A DNA stretch of 64,000 bases from Cellulosimicrobium cellulans (GTDB lineage: Bacteria > Actinomycetota > Actinomycetes > Actinomycetales > Cellulomonadaceae): the NCBI RefSeq assembly GCF_016907755.1, contig NZ_JAFBCN010000001.1, forward strand, positions 3,472,001-3,536,000, in the 5' to 3' direction. A model generated the notes under the pieces. The model saw only the letters and a list, made by a program, of their open reading frames with translations. It did not search any database and was not told the origin of the DNA. Shown here in pieces: positions 35,751-45,034 of the stretch. Each line of letters begins with the position of its first letter. The stretch's first letter is position 1. The position numbers and the translations under genes are program-made.

Positions 35751-36620
35751 CTACGGGCGACGACGGCGGGCCGGGACCCACGTCCCACGCCGGCGCGCGA
35801 GCACGAGCATCGGGACGGCGATCAGCGCGCCGAGCACCACGGTCACCACCGATCCCTCGATGCCGAACGCTCCGCCCGTCAGCAGGCTCGGCCCCGAGAC
35901 GTCGGCGACCAGCAGGCCCGCGGAGGCGTGCCCCGAGACGGGGATGCCGAGCAGCGCGATCGTGGCGTTCCAGGCGAGGTGCAGGCCGATGGCGAACCAC
36001 AGGTTCCGACGCCAAAGGAAGGCGGCGCCGAGCAGTCCGCCCGCCTCGATCGCGATCGCCAGCGCGCTCCACGGGGTCGCGGCGGGGTTGAACAGGTGCG
36101 TCAGACCGAAGAACAGGGCCGTGATCCCCAGCGCGACCCAGCTCCCGAGCAGACGCTCGAGCGCCTGAAGAGCGAAGCCACGGAACATGAGCTCCTCGGT
36201 GACGGCGGCGCCGACGGTCACCGCGACGATCGGTGCCACCACCGCGAGGAGGTCGCCGTCGGCGACGCGGAACGTGTAGCCGCCGAGGGCCGTGACGACG
36301 GCCGCGGACACCGCGACGAAGCCGAGCCCGACCGCGGCGCCCAGCAGAGCCTCCGGCACGGCGCGGCGGCCCGCGAGCTCGGGCGTGCGGCGGTGGGCGA
36401 CGCACCGCATGACCACCCGGTAGACGACGACCGCGAGCGCCGCGCCCAGCACGGGAAGCAGCAGGAACTGTTCGGCCGACGCCGTCAGACCCCCGACGAG
36501 GGCGACGCCGACCACGCCGATCAGCATCCACGTCAGGGGGTGCCGCAGGAAGCGGGACGCCGGTCCGGGGCCGTCGTCCTCCCGGGTCCGGGGGCGAGGT
36601 GTCGTGGTCGTCGTGCTCAT
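35751..36620 (-). CDS. CPBP family intramembrane glutamic endopeptidase
   Basis: 289 residues with about eight TM segments. The CAAX-protease/bacteriocin-processing (CPBP) motifs are present: EELMFRGF (Glu-Glu-x3-Arg, about 150), FGLTHLF and GLHLAWNATIALLG with the metal or catalytic His and Asn. Such proteins process membrane peptides or protect against bacteriocins. ATG 36620 has CGGAGG upstream. Ten base pairs upstream of the kinase gene in the same direction, so it may be co-transcribed with the two-component system. Confidence 0.88.
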   Translation of the reverse strand: MSTTTTTPRPRTREDDGPGPASRFLRHPLTWMLIGVVGVALVGGLTASAEQFLLLPVLGAALAVVVYRVVMRCVAHRRTPELAGRRAVPEALLGAAVGLGFVAVSAAVVTALGGYTFRVADGDLLAVVAPIVAVTVGAAVTEELMFRGFALQALERLLGSWVALGITALFFGLTHLFNPAATPWSALAIAIEAGGLLGAAFLWRRNLWFAIGLHLAWNATIALLGIPVSGHASAGLLVADVSGPSLLTGGAFGIEGSVVTVVLGALIAVPMLVLARRRGTWVPARRRRP

Positions 36621-36827
36621 GCGGGCCTCCGTCGCTGTGCCTGACCGCCCGGCTGGGCGACCACCAGCAACGCTAGGAATCCGGGCGCTCCGGCGAATCA
36701 CCCCCGGGTGAGCAGTCGGGGTAGCTCTCACGGGGGACCGGCGCCGCGGCAGTCTCGCCTCGTGACGGTCCGGGCTGCCGGCCAGTGGGCGTCTGCGGCG
36801 CCACGACCGCCACACCACGCCCGGAGC

Positions 36828-37640
36828 TCAGTTGCGGTTCAGGCCGTGCCTCCGCGAGTCCAGGGCGACCTTGAAGTGGCTCTCGGCCTCGTCGATCACC
36901 CGCGTCGGTGTCGACGGGTCGAACACCCGCAGCAGCGAGAAGCGGAAGCCGGTCGGGTCGATGGTGCGCAGCTCGACGTTGCCGCCGTGGCCGTTGGTCG
37001 CGTACGCGGTCCAGCGCTGCCGGATGCTCTCCGCGCCGTCGGCCTTGCCCACGTAGTGCCGGCCGTCGCGGGTGTCGGTGATCAGGTAGACACCGACGAC
37101 GGAGGCCAGCGCCGTGCGCCACGCGGCATAGCGGTGCTCGCGCATCACCGCCTGCAGCTGCGCGTGGTCCAGCACGAGCCGGTCGAACCCGGGGAACGGC
37201 ACGGGCCGCGCGTCGGCGATCTCCATGACCGGGTAGCCCGCCGCGGTCGGGCCGTTGAGCCGCCACGTGCGCGGCGACCGCCAACCGATCACCAACCGGT
37301 CCCTCAGGTCCGCGAGCCGCTCGGACGCGACCAGGTCGAACGTGCGGAGGGCCCCGTCGTTCGCGACCTCACCGCGGTTCTCCAGGACCGACCACAGCCG
37401 CGCCCGGTCGCCGCCCTCGCGGACGAACACGACCCAGATGCCCGGCGGAGCGGCCGGGAAGATCCGCGGCGACGCGGACTGCCGGCGTGTGTACGCCAGG
37501 ATCTCGTCATCGGTCGAGTCCGCGTGGATGCCCGGCAGGCCCGTGTCCTCGTGCTCCTTGACGAAGGCGTGCCGGATCACGAGAGCCTCCGCGGGGTCGA
37601 TGAGCCCGCTGCGCAGGATCGGTTCAAGCGTCAGTGTCAT
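36828..37640 (-). CDS. GIY-YIG nuclease family protein
   Basis: 270 residues. The C-terminal third holds a GIY-YIG endonuclease fold: VGVYLITDTRDGRHYVGKA (GVY and YVG strands), then IRQRWTAYATNGHGGN with the conserved Arg, and a Glu in VIDEAESHFK that would bind the metal. The first 170 residues are not recognised. Domestic GIY-YIG proteins of this type occur as solitary genes and in defence or mobile contexts; here nothing else mobile is adjacent. ATG 37640 has GGGGAG 11 bp upstream. Confidence 0.75.
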   Translation of the reverse strand: MTLTLEPILRSGLIDPAEALVIRHAFVKEHEDTGLPGIHADSTDDEILAYTRRQSASPRIFPAAPPGIWVVFVREGGDRARLWSVLENRGEVANDGALRTFDLVASERLADLRDRLVIGWRSPRTWRLNGPTAAGYPVMEIADARPVPFPGFDRLVLDHAQLQAVMREHRYAAWRTALASVVGVYLITDTRDGRHYVGKADGAESIRQRWTAYATNGHGGNVELRTIDPTGFRFSLLRVFDPSTPTRVIDEAESHFKVALDSRRHGLNRN

Positions 37641-37738
37641 GTGCTGGCCGGTCTCCCCTGTCGTCGTGGCGTCTCGTTCGCCGTCGTCGAGGCCGTCCGG
37701 CGCGGTCGCAGGCGGGCTTTCGGTCCGAGTGCGGGCCG

Positions 37739-37930
37739 TCACCAGTCGACGGCGCGTGCCACGACGCGCCCCACGCCCCGGACGAGCCAGACGACGCCGC
37801 GCCCGACGTTCACGACGACGCTGACGAGGTCGACGAGCTCCAGGACTCTGGCGGTGCCGCGCCCGAGGGCTCGGAACGGTCGCCGCACCTGGTACCAGAA
37901 GCCCTGTCGCGGCCGGCTCGGCGGATCCAC
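37739..37930 (-). CDS. Small cationic amphipathic protein
   Basis: 63 residues from GTG 37930. Basic and Trp-containing, with alternating hydrophobic and Arg residues (LELVDLVSVVVNVGRGVVWL in the middle, ending AVDW), suggestive of a membrane-associated amphipathic helix. No homologue recognised. It is supported by composition rather than motifs; the antisense strand holds no known gene here. It lies between the GIY-YIG gene and the divergent hydrolase. Confidence 0.45.
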   Translation of the reverse strand: MDPPSRPRQGFWYQVRRPFRALGRGTARVLELVDLVSVVVNVGRGVVWLVRGVGRVVARAVDW

Positions 37931-38005
37931 GACGGAAGCGTGCCACACACGACCCGTTCTCGGCCGCTCGACAACGTGCCCGGCGGGCCCGCTAGGGTAC
38001 TTCGC

Positions 38006-38950
38006 ATGCGAAACGACGACCCGGCGGCGGTGGACTCCGAGGAGCTGCGGATCCAGATCCCGGCGGGCGGCCGGGTCGTCGGCACGGTGCGCAAGCCCGC
38101 CGAGGAGTCGCCCCGCGGCGTCGTCGTGATCCACCCGGCGACGGCGGTCCCCGAGCGCCTGTACACGGGGTTCGCGGAGTTCCTCGCCGCCCACGGGTAC
38201 GTGGCCGTCACCTACGACTACCGCGGCACCGGCCGGTCCGGCAGCCCGCGCGCCCACCGCGGCCTGCGCATGCGCGACTGGATGGCCGACGACGTCCCCG
38301 CGGTCGCCGCGTGGGCCCGCCCGCGGTTCGGCGACGTGCCGCAGCTCGCCGTCGGGCACAGCATCGGCGGGCACGCGCTCGCGCTCGGACGGGGCTCCCG
38401 GGGCCTGGCCGGGTTCGTCACGGTCGCGTCCCACGTCGCCTCGACGTCCACGGTCCCCGACCGCGCCGAGCGGGCGCGCGTCCGACTGATCCTGCGGGTG
38501 CTCGGCCCCGCGACGGCCCGGGTGCTCGGCTACGTCCCCGGCCGTCGCCTGAGCCTCGGGGAGGACATGCCCGCCGCCGCGATGCTCGAGTGGGGCCGCT
38601 GGTCGACCCTGCCGGGCTACTTCTTCGACGACCCGACCATGCACGCCGCGCCGGACGCCGCACGGGTCTCCGGCGACGTCCTCGCCGTCGGGTTCACCGA
38701 CGACCCGTGGGCCACCCCCGCCCAGATCGACGCGATCACCGACCGCCTCACGGCCGCTCGCGTCGAGCGACGGACGTGGAGCCCCGCCGACGGCGGCGTG
38801 GAGAGGATCGGCCACCTGGGCTTCTTCCGCCGGGGCCTGCGCGACACGCTCTGGCCCGAGCTCCTCGCCTGGCTCGACGCCCGCGCGGGGGCCGCCCCGG
38901 CGCAGGAGGACGGCAACGTCCGCTTCCCTGCCAGGAAGCCGCGACGATGA
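38006..38950 (+). CDS. Alpha/beta hydrolase family protein
   Basis: 314 residues. Serine hydrolase fold: YDYRGTGRSGSPRA after the second strand, the nucleophile elbow VGHSIGGHA (Ser about 118), and a late IGHLGFFRRG supplying the catalytic His. The order and the PAEESPRGVVVIHPATAVPERLY opening match serine aminopeptidase-type alpha/beta hydrolases (COG4757-like). ATG 38006 follows TAGGGT (37993-37998) by 7 nt, a leaderless start. Coupled by ATGA to a MarR regulator, which may control it. Substrate unknown. Confidence 0.85.
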   Translation: MRNDDPAAVDSEELRIQIPAGGRVVGTVRKPAEESPRGVVVIHPATAVPERLYTGFAEFLAAHGYVAVTYDYRGTGRSGSPRAHRGLRMRDWMADDVPAVAAWARPRFGDVPQLAVGHSIGGHALALGRGSRGLAGFVTVASHVASTSTVPDRAERARVRLILRVLGPATARVLGYVPGRRLSLGEDMPAAAMLEWGRWSTLPGYFFDDPTMHAAPDAARVSGDVLAVGFTDDPWATPAQIDAITDRLTAARVERRTWSPADGGVERIGHLGFFRRGLRDTLWPELLAWLDARAGAAPAQEDGNVRFPARKPRR

Positions 38951-39390
38951 CGCGCCGCCCGCCGCGGCTGGTGTTCCTGACCACCGCGGCGGAGCGCCAG
39001 ATGCGGCGCTGGATCGCGCGGCGCGGCAGCGCACACGTCTCCGGGAACGGCGGCCAGGGATTCGGCGCCCCCGCTGCCGGCGTGCTGCTGCACCTCGCCG
39101 ACCACCCCGGCGCGACGATCGGCGAGGTGACGGCCGCGCTGCAGGCCTCCCCCGCCGGCACCAGCGGCCTGCTCGCCCGCATGGAGCGCGCCGACCTCGT
39201 GCGCCGCCGCACCGACCCCGACGACCGACGCACCGTCCGGCTGGACCTCACGCCCACCGGCACCGCTGCGCTCGACGACGTCCGCGCCGCGCTCGCCGAG
39301 CTGAACGACCGCCTCACCGACGGCTTCACCCCCGACGAGCTGGCCACCGTCGCCCGCTGGCTCGAGCACGTGACGCGGACGCTCACCTAG
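38947..39390 (+). CDS. MarR family transcriptional regulator
   Basis: 147 residues. Winged-helix dimeric regulator: recognition helix region TIGEVTAALQASPAGTSGLLARMERADLVRRRTDPDDRRTVRLDLTP, the wing carrying the DPDDRR motif. The start ATG 38947 overlaps the stop of the hydrolase gene, so the two form an operon, and it probably autoregulates that operon. Ligand unknown. Confidence 0.9.
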   Translation: MTRRPPRLVFLTTAAERQMRRWIARRGSAHVSGNGGQGFGAPAAGVLLHLADHPGATIGEVTAALQASPAGTSGLLARMERADLVRRRTDPDDRRTVRLDLTPTGTAALDDVRAALAELNDRLTDGFTPDELATVARWLEHVTRTLT

Positions 39391-39488
39391 CTGCACCGGC
39401 GGGTCGTCTGGCGGACCGTCTGCCTCCCCTCCGAGGGAGCGCGAGGGCACGTCGTCCCCCGGCGCGCGCACGGGCGCCGGACAGCACA

Positions 39489-39521
39489 AGGCCCGGACCT
39501 GGAACTAGCAGGTCCGGGCCT
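39489..39521. terminator. Terminator downstream of lpd
   Basis: Perfect 13-bp inverted repeat (arm AGGCCCGGACCTG, 7-nt loop) between the convergent MarR and lpd genes, about 40 bp past the lpd stop. Confidence 0.8.
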
Positions 39522-39563
39522 CGGCTCGGCTGGCCGCCCGTGCGGGCGACCGCGTCTGACGGG

Positions 39564-40970
39564 TCAGAAGTTGATCATGTGTCCCGCGAGGCCGTGGATC
39601 GACTCCTGGACGGCCTCGGACAGCGTCGGGTGGGTGTGCACGTTGCGCGCGACGTCGTAGACCGTGAGGTCCCACTTCTGCGCGAGCGTGAGCTCGGGCA
39701 GCAGCTCGGACGCGTCGGGACCGATGAGGTGGCCGCCGAGCAGCTCGCCGTAGGTCTCGTCGGAGATGAGCTTGACGAAGCCGGTCGGGTCGCCGAGGCC
39801 GTGGGCCTTGCCGTTCGCCATGAACGGGAAGGTCGCAACCTTGACCTTGTAGCCCTCGTCGCGGGCCTGCTGCTCGGTGAGGCCGAAGCTCGCGACCTGC
39901 GGCTGGCAGAACGTCGCGCGCGGCATCATGCGGTAGTCGCCGAGCGTGAGGGTCTCGGCGCCGCCGATGGTCTCGGCCGCGACGACGCCCTGCGCCTCCG
40001 CGACGTGCGCGAGCATGAGCTTCGCGGTGACGTCGCCGATGGCGTAGACGTGCTCGACGTTGGTGCGCATGACGTCGTCGATCGCGATGGCGCCGCGCTC
40101 GGTGAGCTGGACGCCGGTGTTCTCGAGGCCGAAGCCCTCGACGTTGGGCGCGAAGCCGACGGCCATGAGGACCTTGTCGACGACGAGCTCGCCCGGCTTG
40201 TCGTCCTTGACGCCCTTGTAGGTGACCGTGACGCCGTTCGCGCCGTTGTCGGTGACCGTCTGGACGGCGGTCGACGTGAGCAGGTTGACGCCGAGCTTCT
40301 TGTACTGCTTGGCGATCTCCTTCGACACGTCGGCGTCCTCGTTGGGCAGCGCGCGGTCGAGGAACTCGATGATCGTGACGTCCACGCCGTAGTTCTTGAG
40401 GACGTAGCCGAACTCCATGCCGATCGCGCCCGCGCCGACGATGGCGATGGAGCGGGGCAGGTCGCGCGTGAGGATCTGCTTCTCGTACGTGACGACGTTC
40501 TCGGACAGCTCGACGCCGGGGAGCAGGCGCACCTTCGAGCCGGTCGCGATGATGACGTTGTCGAACGTCACCTGGTCGGTCGAGCCGTCGGCGAGCTTCA
40601 CGTCGAGCGTGTGCGCGTCGCGGAACGTGCCGCGGCCGTCGTACTCGGTGATCTTGTTCTTCTTCATGAGGAAGTGCACGCCCTTGACGCGCCCCTCCGC
40701 GACGGTGCGCGAGCGGTCGAACGCCGCGCCGAAGTCGAAGCTGACCTCTCCGGAGATGCCGAAGGTCTTCGCGTCGTGCTGGAAGATGTGCGCGAGCTCG
40801 GCGTTGCGCAGGAGCGCCTTGGACGGGATGCAGCCCACGTTGAGGCACACCCCACCCCAGTACTTCTCCTCCACGACCGCGACCGACAGGCCCAGCTGGG
40901 CTGCACGGATCGCGGCCACGTAACCACCGGGACCTGCACCGAGGACGACGACGTCGTAGTGGGATGCCAT
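39564..40970 (-). CDS. lpd: Dihydrolipoyl dehydrogenase (E3)
   Basis: 468 residues. FAD flavoprotein that reoxidises dihydrolipoamide in pyruvate, 2-oxoglutarate and branched-chain keto acid dehydrogenase complexes. N-terminal FAD motif [14 protein letters not shown], redox-active disulfide [16 protein letters not shown] (CxxxxC), NAD motif [12 protein letters not shown], and the C-terminal catalytic His-Glu in [15 protein letters not shown] 40970 is 7 nt after TAGGCT (complement of 40978-40983). Divergent from the LeuRS gene. Confidence 0.97.
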   Translation of the reverse strand: MASHYDVVVLGAGPGGYVAAIRAAQLGLSVAVVEEKYWGGVCLNVGCIPSKALLRNAELAHIFQHDAKTFGISGEVSFDFGAAFDRSRTVAEGRVKGVHFLMKKNKITEYDGRGTFRDAHTLDVKLADGSTDQVTFDNVIIATGSKVRLLPGVELSENVVTYEKQILTRDLPRSIAIVGAGAIGMEFGYVLKNYGVDVTIIEFLDRALPNEDADVSKEIAKQYKKLGVNLLTSTAVQTVTDNGANGVTVTYKGVKDDKPGELVVDKVLMAVGFAPNVEGFGLENTGVQLTERGAIAIDDVMRTNVEHVYAIGDVTAKLMLAHVAEAQGVVAAETIGGAETLTLGDYRMMPRATFCQPQVASFGLTEQQARDEGYKVKVATFPFMANGKAHGLGDPTGFVKLISDETYGELLGGHLIGPDASELLPELTLAQKWDLTVYDVARNVHTHPTLSEAVQESIHGLAGHMINF

Positions 40971-41051
40971 GGCCTCAAGCCTACTGGCGCAGGATCGGCC
41001 GTGGCGCGCCCGCGCGGGCGACGTCCGCCACACCTGCGGGGCCCGCGAGGG

Positions 41052-41081
41052 TTGACCGGGCGCCGTCGGGCGGGTCACGAT
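41052..41081 (+). promoter_or_regulatory. Promoter of the LeuRS leader transcript
   Basis: TTGACC (41052-41057) and CACGAT (41076-41081) with an 18-bp spacer. The -10 ends 7 nt before the ATG of the leader peptide at 41089, so transcription would begin at or next to that ATG, a leaderless leader peptide. Confidence 0.55.
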
Positions 41082-41088
41082 GTCCGGG

Positions 41089-41127
41089 ATGCGACACCTG
41101 CGGCTCCTCCTTCGCCGGCCGCGCTGA
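41089..41127 (+). CDS. Leucine-rich leader peptide upstream of leuS
   Basis: A 12-residue open reading frame, [12 protein letters not shown], ending TGA at 41125-41127. Four of its 12 codons are Leu (CTG, CTC, CTC, CTT) within five consecutive-but-one positions. It ends inside the left arm of a 10-bp hairpin and lies about 100 nt before the start of a leucyl-tRNA synthetase gene. This is the classical design of an amino-acid-sensing attenuation leader. Translation has not been shown; support is the ORF, its Leu content, the leaderless promoter and the context. Confidence 0.65.
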   Translation: MRHLRLLLRRPR

Positions 41128-41222
41128 GCCCGCCGGGCGGGCACGCTCAGCGCGGCGATGCCCGCGCGTCCCCACGGGACCGGGCAAGTGCCCGACGACG
41201 AAGCCCACCTTCTCGAGGAGCC
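41102..41222 (+). promoter_or_regulatory. Candidate Leu-responsive attenuator of leuS
   Basis: Contains, in order: the Leu codon run whose bases GGCTCCTC (41102-41109) are exactly complementary to GAGGAGCC (41215-41222), which includes the LeuRS Shine-Dalgarno; a stable hairpin (41119-41128 with 41146-41155, arm CCGCGCTGAG, plus an inner 5-bp stem); and two small stems (41168-41180 and 41181-41194). A ribosome paused on the Leu codons would cover the anti-Shine-Dalgarno and leave the leuS ribosome-binding site free. The pairing is seen in the sequence; the regulatory mechanism is inferred. Confidence 0.55.
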
Positions 41223-41227
41223 TCCCC

Positions 41228-43753
41228 GTGGACGCCGCACACCCACCCCACCCCGCCGTGCCCCCGCCGCCCTCGTCGACGCGCGAGATCGAGGACCGCT
41301 GGCGGCGGTACTGGGCCGAGCACGGCACGTTCCGCGCGCGCGACGACGGCTCGCGAGCCCACCGGTACCTGCTGACGATGTTCCCCTACCCCTCGGGCGA
41401 CCTGCACATGGGCCACGCCGAGGTGTTCGCGCTGGAGGACGTCGTCGCGCGGTACTGGCGCCTGCGCGGGTTCGACGTGCTCAACCCGATCGGCTGGGAC
41501 TCGTTCGGGCTGCCCGCCGAGAACGCGGCGATCCGCCGCGGTGAGAACCCCGCCGTCTTCACCGAGACGAACATCGCGACGCAGGCCGCGACGGCGCACC
41601 GGTACGGGGTGTCGTTCGACTGGTCGCGCCGGCTGGAGACCCACCGCCCGGAGTACTACCGCTGGACGCAGTGGCTGTTCCTGCGGCTGCTGGAGCGCGA
41701 CCTCGCCTACCGCGCGACCGCCCCGGTGAACTGGTGCCCGGCCGACCAGACCGTGCTCGCGAACGAGCAGGTCGTGGGCGGGCGGTGCGAGCGGTGCGGG
41801 TCGACGGTCGTGCAGCGCGAGCTCACGCAGTGGTTCGTGCGCGTCACCGCGTACGCCGACCGCCTGCTCGACGACATGGACGCGCTCGACGGCGCATGGC
41901 CCGCACGCGTCCTGACGATGCAGCGGAACTGGGTCGGGCGCAGCACCGGCGCGCGCGTGCGCTTCGCGGTCGTGCCCGACGGCGGTCCGCGCCCGGCCGC
42001 GAGCGCGTCGCCCGGCGGGGGCGCGACCCCGGAGCACGTCGAGGTGTTCACGACGCGCCCCGACACCCTGCCCGGCGCGACGTTCGTCGCCGTCGCGCCG
42101 GACGGGTCGCTCGCTGCGGCGCTGTGCACGCCCGAGCGCGCGGACGCGCTCGCCCGGCATCGGGAGGCCGCGCTGGCGTCCGGGGAGATCGAGCGGACGA
42201 ACGCGCAGCGCCCGAGCGTCGGGACGTTCCTGGGCGCGTGGGTGCGCCACCCGGTGACGGGCGAGCGGCTGCCCGTCTGGGCGGCGGACCACGTGCTGCC
42301 CGGCTGCGGGACGGGCGCGGTCATGGGCGTGCCCGCGCACGACGACCGCGACGCGCGCTTCGCCGCCGCCCACGGCCTGCCCGCGGGGTCGGGCGAGACG
42401 TGGCCCGACGTCGACGACGCGATCACACGGCTGGAGGCCGACGGCGCGGGCGAGCGCGCGACGTCGTACCGGCTGCGGGACTGGCTGGTCTCGCGCCAGC
42501 GCTACTGGGGCGCCCCGGTGCCGGTCGTGCACTGCCCCGCGTGCGGCGTCGTGCCCGTCCCCGACGACGAGCTGCCCGTGCGGCTGCCCGACCTGGCCGG
42601 CGACGACCTGCTCCCGCGTGGCCGCTCGCCGCTCGCGTCCCCGGCCGCCGACGCGTGGCGGCGCGTGCCGTGCCCGCGCTGCGGCGCGGACGCGGAGCGC
42701 GACCCGGACACGCTCGACACCTTCGTGGACTCGTCCTGGTACTTCCTGCGGTACTGCTCGCTGGGCGCCGACGGCCCGCCCGACGACGTCCCGTTCCGAC
42801 CCGAGGACACGCGGCGGTGGATGCCCGCGGCGCAGTACGTCGGCGGCGTCGAGCACGCGATCCTGCACCTGCTGTACAGCAGGTTCGTCACGAAGTTCCT
42901 GCACGACGAGGGGTGGGTGGACGTCGTCGAGCCGTTCGCGACGCTGCTCAACCAGGGGCAGGTCCTCAACGGTGGGCGCGCGATGAGCAAGTCGCTCTGC
43001 AACGGCGTCGACCTGGGCGAGCAGCTCGACCGGCACGGCGCCGACGCGGTCCGCCTCGCGATGGTGTTCGCCGGGCCGCCGGAGGACGACGTGGACTGGG
43101 CGGACGTCGACCCCGGCGCCATGCGGCGGTTCTGCGCGCGCGTGCTGCGGCTCGCGGACGCCGTCGGCCCGGGCTCCGGGTCGGGCGCGACCGGCCCCGG
43201 GGCGCGGGGCGACGTCGTGCCCGGGTCGCGCGCGCTCGCGCTGCGTCGGGCCACGCACCGGACCGTGCACGAGGCGCAGGACCTGCTCGACCGGAGCCGG
43301 TTCAACGTGGTGGTCGCGCGCGTCATGGAGCTCGTCACCGCCGCGCGGCGGGCGTCCGACGCCGGCCCGGCGCCGGGCGAGCCCGACGCGCCGCACCTGG
43401 CCGCCGTCCGCGAGGCCGCCGAGGCGGTCGCGGTCCTGCTCAGCCTGTTCGCGCCCCACACGGCCGAGGAGGCCTGGCACCGCCTCGGGCGCGAGCCGTC
43501 CGTGGCCGAGGCGACCTGGCCCGTCGCCGACCCGGCGCTGCTCGTCGCGGACGAGGTCGAAGCGGCGGTCCAGGTCGACGGGAAGGTCCGTGACCGGGTG
43601 CCCGTACCCGCGGACGTCGACGAGCGCACGCTGCGCGACCTCGCGCTCGCGACGACCGGCGTCGCCCGGGCGACCGCCGGGCGCGAGGTCGTGCGCGTCG
43701 TCGTGCGCGCGCCGCACCTCGTGAACGTCGTGACGCGCGCCGCGACGCCCTGA
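41228..43753 (+). CDS. leuS: Leucyl-tRNA synthetase (LeuRS)
   Basis: 841 residues. Class I synthetase: [13 protein letters not shown] with HMGH at 60-63, [25 protein letters not shown] and a zinc-type CERCG; the CP1 editing domain keeps the Thr-rich [12 protein letters not shown] and the Asp-containing [12 protein letters not shown], so proofreading should work. The KMSKS loop reads AMSKS with the first Lys replaced by Ala. It is shorter than and unlike the long (about 950-residue) LeuRS usual in actinobacteria, so it is probably a second, acquired or specialised LeuRS; a canonical copy would be elsewhere. GTG 41228 has GAGGAG upstream. Confidence 0.92.
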   Translation: MDAAHPPHPAVPPPPSSTREIEDRWRRYWAEHGTFRARDDGSRAHRYLLTMFPYPSGDLHMGHAEVFALEDVVARYWRLRGFDVLNPIGWDSFGLPAENAAIRRGENPAVFTETNIATQAATAHRYGVSFDWSRRLETHRPEYYRWTQWLFLRLLERDLAYRATAPVNWCPADQTVLANEQVVGGRCERCGSTVVQRELTQWFVRVTAYADRLLDDMDALDGAWPARVLTMQRNWVGRSTGARVRFAVVPDGGPRPAASASPGGGATPEHVEVFTTRPDTLPGATFVAVAPDGSLAAALCTPERADALARHREAALASGEIERTNAQRPSVGTFLGAWVRHPVTGERLPVWAADHVLPGCGTGAVMGVPAHDDRDARFAAAHGLPAGSGETWPDVDDAITRLEADGAGERATSYRLRDWLVSRQRYWGAPVPVVHCPACGVVPVPDDELPVRLPDLAGDDLLPRGRSPLASPAADAWRRVPCPRCGADAERDPDTLDTFVDSSWYFLRYCSLGADGPPDDVPFRPEDTRRWMPAAQYVGGVEHAILHLLYSRFVTKFLHDEGWVDVVEPFATLLNQGQVLNGGRAMSKSLCNGVDLGEQLDRHGADAVRLAMVFAGPPEDDVDWADVDPGAMRRFCARVLRLADAVGPGSGSGATGPGARGDVVPGSRALALRRATHRTVHEAQDLLDRSRFNVVVARVMELVTAARRASDAGPAPGEPDAPHLAAVREAAEAVAVLLSLFAPHTAEEAWHRLGREPSVAEATWPVADPALLVADEVEAAVQVDGKVRDRVPVPADVDERTLRDLALATTGVARATAGREVVRVVVRAPHLVNVVTRAATP

Positions 43754-43885
43754 GCACGAGGCTCACGACCGCCGTGGGCGGGTGCGACGCCGCGGGACCG
43801 GCACTCGCTACGATGCTGCCGCCGCGTCCACTCGACCAGCGGGCCCGTGCGCGGCGACGCGGGCCGGCGCACGGAGCACCTCCCC

Positions 43886-44998
43886 ATGGCCTTCGGACTC
43901 GCTGCACTCCTGGACGACATCGCGGCGTTCGCCAAGCTCGCGGCCGCGTCGATCGACGACGTCGGCGCGGCCGCCGGGCGCGCCAGCGCCAAGGCGACAG
44001 GGGTCGTCATCGACGACACCGCCGTCACGCCCCGCTACGTCGAAGGGCTGGCCGCCAAGCGCGAGCTGCCCGTCGTCAAGCGCATCGCGGTCGGGTCGCT
44101 GCGCAACAAGCTGCTCTTCATCCTCCCGGCGATCCTGCTGCTGAGCCAGTTCCTGCCCCAGCTGCTCACGCCGCTGCTCATGCTCGGCGGGACCTACCTC
44201 GCGTTCGAGGGTGCCGAGAAGGTGTGGGAGCTCGTCTCCGGCAGACACCACGCCGAGGTCGAGACGAAGGCCGAGAAGAAGGCCGTCGACGAGGACTCGG
44301 TGGTGTCGAGCGCGGTGCGCACCGACTTCATCCTCAGCGCGGAGATCATGGTCATCGCGCTCAACGAGGTCGCCTCCGAGGGCTTCTGGTCGCGCCTCGT
44401 CATCCTCGCGATCGTCGCGGTGCTCATCACGGTGCTCGTGTACGGGGTCGTGGCGCTCATCGTGAAGATGGACGACATCGGCCTGCACCTCGCGCAGCGC
44501 GACACGCCGTGGGTCCAGTCGTTCGGGCGCGGGCTCGTCGGCGCGATGCCCAAGGTCATGTCCGTCATCTCGTTCGTCGGCATCATCGCGATGCTCTGGG
44601 TCGGTGGCCACATCCTGCTGCAGGGCGCGTACGACCTCGGCTGGCACGGCCCGTACGACGTCGTGCACCACCTCGAGCACGCCGTCACCGGCGTCGCGGG
44701 CGTGGGCGGGTTCCTGGGCTGGCTCGTCAACACCGCCTGCTCGGCCGTCGTCGGCATCCTCGTGGGTGGCGTCGTCGTCCTCGTCGCGCACTTCGTCCCG
44801 CGCCGCAAGCACGGCGAGCCGGCCGCCGCCGAGGCGACGACCGACGCGACCGACGGGACGGCGGCCGGGTCCGCCGCACCGGCGGCCGCGCCCCAGGGCT
44901 CCGACGCGGCCGACGCCGACCCCGGCGACGCCGACTCGGCCGATCCCGAGCCGACCGACCCCGAGCCCACGGACGGTCGGAACCCCGCCGACCGCTGA
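43886..44998 (+). CDS. DUF808 (YedI) family inner membrane protein
   Basis: 370 residues. N-terminal FGLAALLDDIAAFAKLAAASIDDVG and VKRIAVGSLRNKLLFILPAILLLSQFLPQLL match the DUF808/YedI family of inner membrane proteins; seven or so TM helices follow (about 85-305) and the C-terminus is a 60-residue Ala/Asp/Pro-rich tail. Function unknown. A TACGAT box at 43809-43814 gives a leader of about 70 nt before ATG 43886. Followed at 36 bp by a CNNM gene, probably co-transcribed. Confidence 0.88.
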   Translation: MAFGLAALLDDIAAFAKLAAASIDDVGAAAGRASAKATGVVIDDTAVTPRYVEGLAAKRELPVVKRIAVGSLRNKLLFILPAILLLSQFLPQLLTPLLMLGGTYLAFEGAEKVWELVSGRHHAEVETKAEKKAVDEDSVVSSAVRTDFILSAEIMVIALNEVASEGFWSRLVILAIVAVLITVLVYGVVALIVKMDDIGLHLAQRDTPWVQSFGRGLVGAMPKVMSVISFVGIIAMLWVGGHILLQGAYDLGWHGPYDVVHHLEHAVTGVAGVGGFLGWLVNTACSAVVGILVGGVVVLVAHFVPRRKHGEPAAAEATTDATDGTAAGSAAPAAAPQGSDAADADPGDADSADPEPTDPEPTDGRNPADR

Positions 44999-45034
44999 TC
45001 CCGCGGCGGGCCGGGCGGCCTGCTTGGATGGAGC

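Noticed and set aside
41041-41227. A T-box riboswitch upstream of leuS
   Set aside because: No T-box consensus (GGTGGNACCGCG-like) or specifier-loop arrangement could be found; the short Leu-rich ORF and anti-Shine-Dalgarno explain the region better.
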